Shown here one piece after another: positions 20,716-21,353 of a DNA stretch of 21,353 nt. The notes under the pieces are model-generated. The model was not told the origin of the DNA. It ran no database searches and saw only the letters and a program-made list of their open reading frames with translations. How positions within the stretch are numbered: position 1 is the first letter of the stretch; each line of letters begins with the position of its first letter. The position numbers were made by a program, and so were the translations under genes. This stretch comes from CAYHHI01 sp964356335 (lineage in GTDB: Bacteria; Arandabacterota; Arandabacteria; Arandabacterales; Arandabacteraceae): positions 1-21,353 of the forward strand of contig CAYHHI010000054.1 in the NCBI GenBank assembly GCA_964356335.1, written 5' to 3'.

Positions 20716-21353
20716 ATGAAAACCGAAGACATTGTCTTTGTCAGCAAGGAGATGGAGCTCGCCCTTGAGGCGGCGCGGATCGTCGCACCTACGTCAAGTC
20801 CCGTCCTGATCGAAGGCGAAAGCGGCACGGGCAAGGAACTGATCGCGAGGCTGGTCCACGCATCAAGTCCAAGGAAGCAGAAACCGTTTGTAGCCGTCAA
20901 CTGCGGGGCGATCCCCGAAGCCCTGTTCGAGAGCGAGCTCTTCGGTCACTTGGCGGGCGCCTTCACCGGTGCGATAAGGGACAAACCGGGCATCTTCGAG
21001 GTCGCCGATGGCGGAGTGCTCTTTCTGGATGAGATCGGAGATCTTTCGCTTCCCATACAGGCCAAGCTTCTGAGAGTGCTCCAGCAGAATGAGCTGAGGC
21101 GGGTAGGCGATACAAGAACCAGCCGCATTGATGTCAGAGTGATTTCCGCTACGAACAAAGATCTTGAGGACGAGATGAAGCACAGGAGGTTCCGAGAGGA
21201 TCTCTTCTTCAGAATCAGCGTCTTGAAGATCTACGTTGAACCCTTGAGGCGCCGGAGGGAGGACATCCCCGTGCTCTCCCAGCACTTCGCCGCCAAGTAC
21301 GCGCTCCTCCTCGAAAAGGAAGCCCTGAACTCGGACGAGATCAATGCGATCGT
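20716..21353 (+). CDS. Sigma-54 interaction domain (NtrC-type AAA+) activator, 5' part
   Basis: Only the first 212 codons are in the window. The protein begins almost directly with the AAA+ domain: Walker A GESGTGKE (residues 34-41), GAFTGA sigma-54 contact loop (within GHLAGAFTGA), Walker B VLFLDEIGDL, and the Arg-finger region FREDLFFRIS. An in-frame TAG at 20704-20706 shows there is no N-terminal receiver or sensor domain upstream, so regulation must come from a partner, from DNA binding, or from a C-terminal domain outside the window. No ribosome binding site is seen before the ATG. It probably shares the purM transcript. No -24/-12 promoter was found in the window, so its targets are unknown. 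Confidence 0.88.
   Translation, partial: MKTEDIVFVSKEMELALEAARIVAPTSSPVLIEGESGTGKELIARLVHASSPRKQKPFVAVNCGAIPEALFESELFGHLAGAFTGAIRDKPGIFEVADGGVLFLDEIGDLSLPIQAKLLRVLQQNELRRVGDTRTSRIDVRVISATNKDLEDEMKHRRFREDLFFRISVLKIYVEPLRRRREDIPVLSQHFAAKYALLLEKEALNSDEINAI

Overview
The window reads as a moderately GC-rich chromosomal segment of an anaerobic bacterium that depends heavily on flavin and iron-sulfur electron transfer. Every gene I can support lies on the + strand. Genes are tightly packed with many short overlaps, and GTG and TTG starts are common. I see no rRNA, tRNA, transposase, phage gene or CRISPR array. I cannot name the phylum. The Hdr-Flx complex, RnfB, menaquinone-type prenyl transfer genes and an unusual ArgS suggest an uncultured anaerobic lineage, but that is inference.

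Layout. (1) 1-2185: the tail of an unrecognised protein, an RnfB-like protein with seven predicted [4Fe-4S] sites, and the twin-arginine translocase TatC. (2) 2268-9000: a complete seven-gene set, hdrC-hdrB-hdrA-mvhD/flxD-flxC-flxB-flxA, encoding an NAD(P)H dehydrogenase/heterodisulfide reductase complex. It has its own candidate promoter and a hairpin leader. (3) 8990-9940: a MenA/UbiA prenyltransferase that overlaps flxA. (4) 10041-15881: after a second candidate promoter, a polyprenyl diphosphate synthase, ApbE, a NusG-domain-II protein, a Gx-transporter/HepI protein, RseC, RsfS and ArgS. The apbE-NusG_II-Gx-RseC block is the kind of accessory set that accompanies Rnf complexes. (5) 15992-18776: a DUF2807 lipoprotein, a zinc-ribbon/DUF2007 protein and a GT-C-like multi-membrane glycosyltransferase. 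(6) 18863-21353: a conserved protein of unknown function, PurM, and the start of a sigma-54 activator without a receiver domain.

How the genes may work together. FlxA should exchange electrons with NAD(P)H and pass them through FlxB, FlxC and MvhD/FlxD to the flavin of HdrA. There they can be split (flavin-based bifurcation) between ferredoxin and the HdrBC disulfide reductase site. RnfB is a ferredoxin-facing membrane protein. ApbE, the NusG_II protein and RseC would serve flavinylation and assembly of an Rnf-type pump. MenA and the polyprenyl synthase supply a lipid quinone. The whole could be a redox hub linking NAD(P)H, ferredoxin, a thiol/disulfide couple and membrane energy conservation. 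The rnfCDGEA genes are not in the window, so that link is a hypothesis.

The most unusual points are the ArgS protein (HIGH motif not recognisable, about 150 extra residues), the placement of menA at the end of the Hdr-Flx operon, and a lone seven-cluster RnfB-like gene next to tatC.
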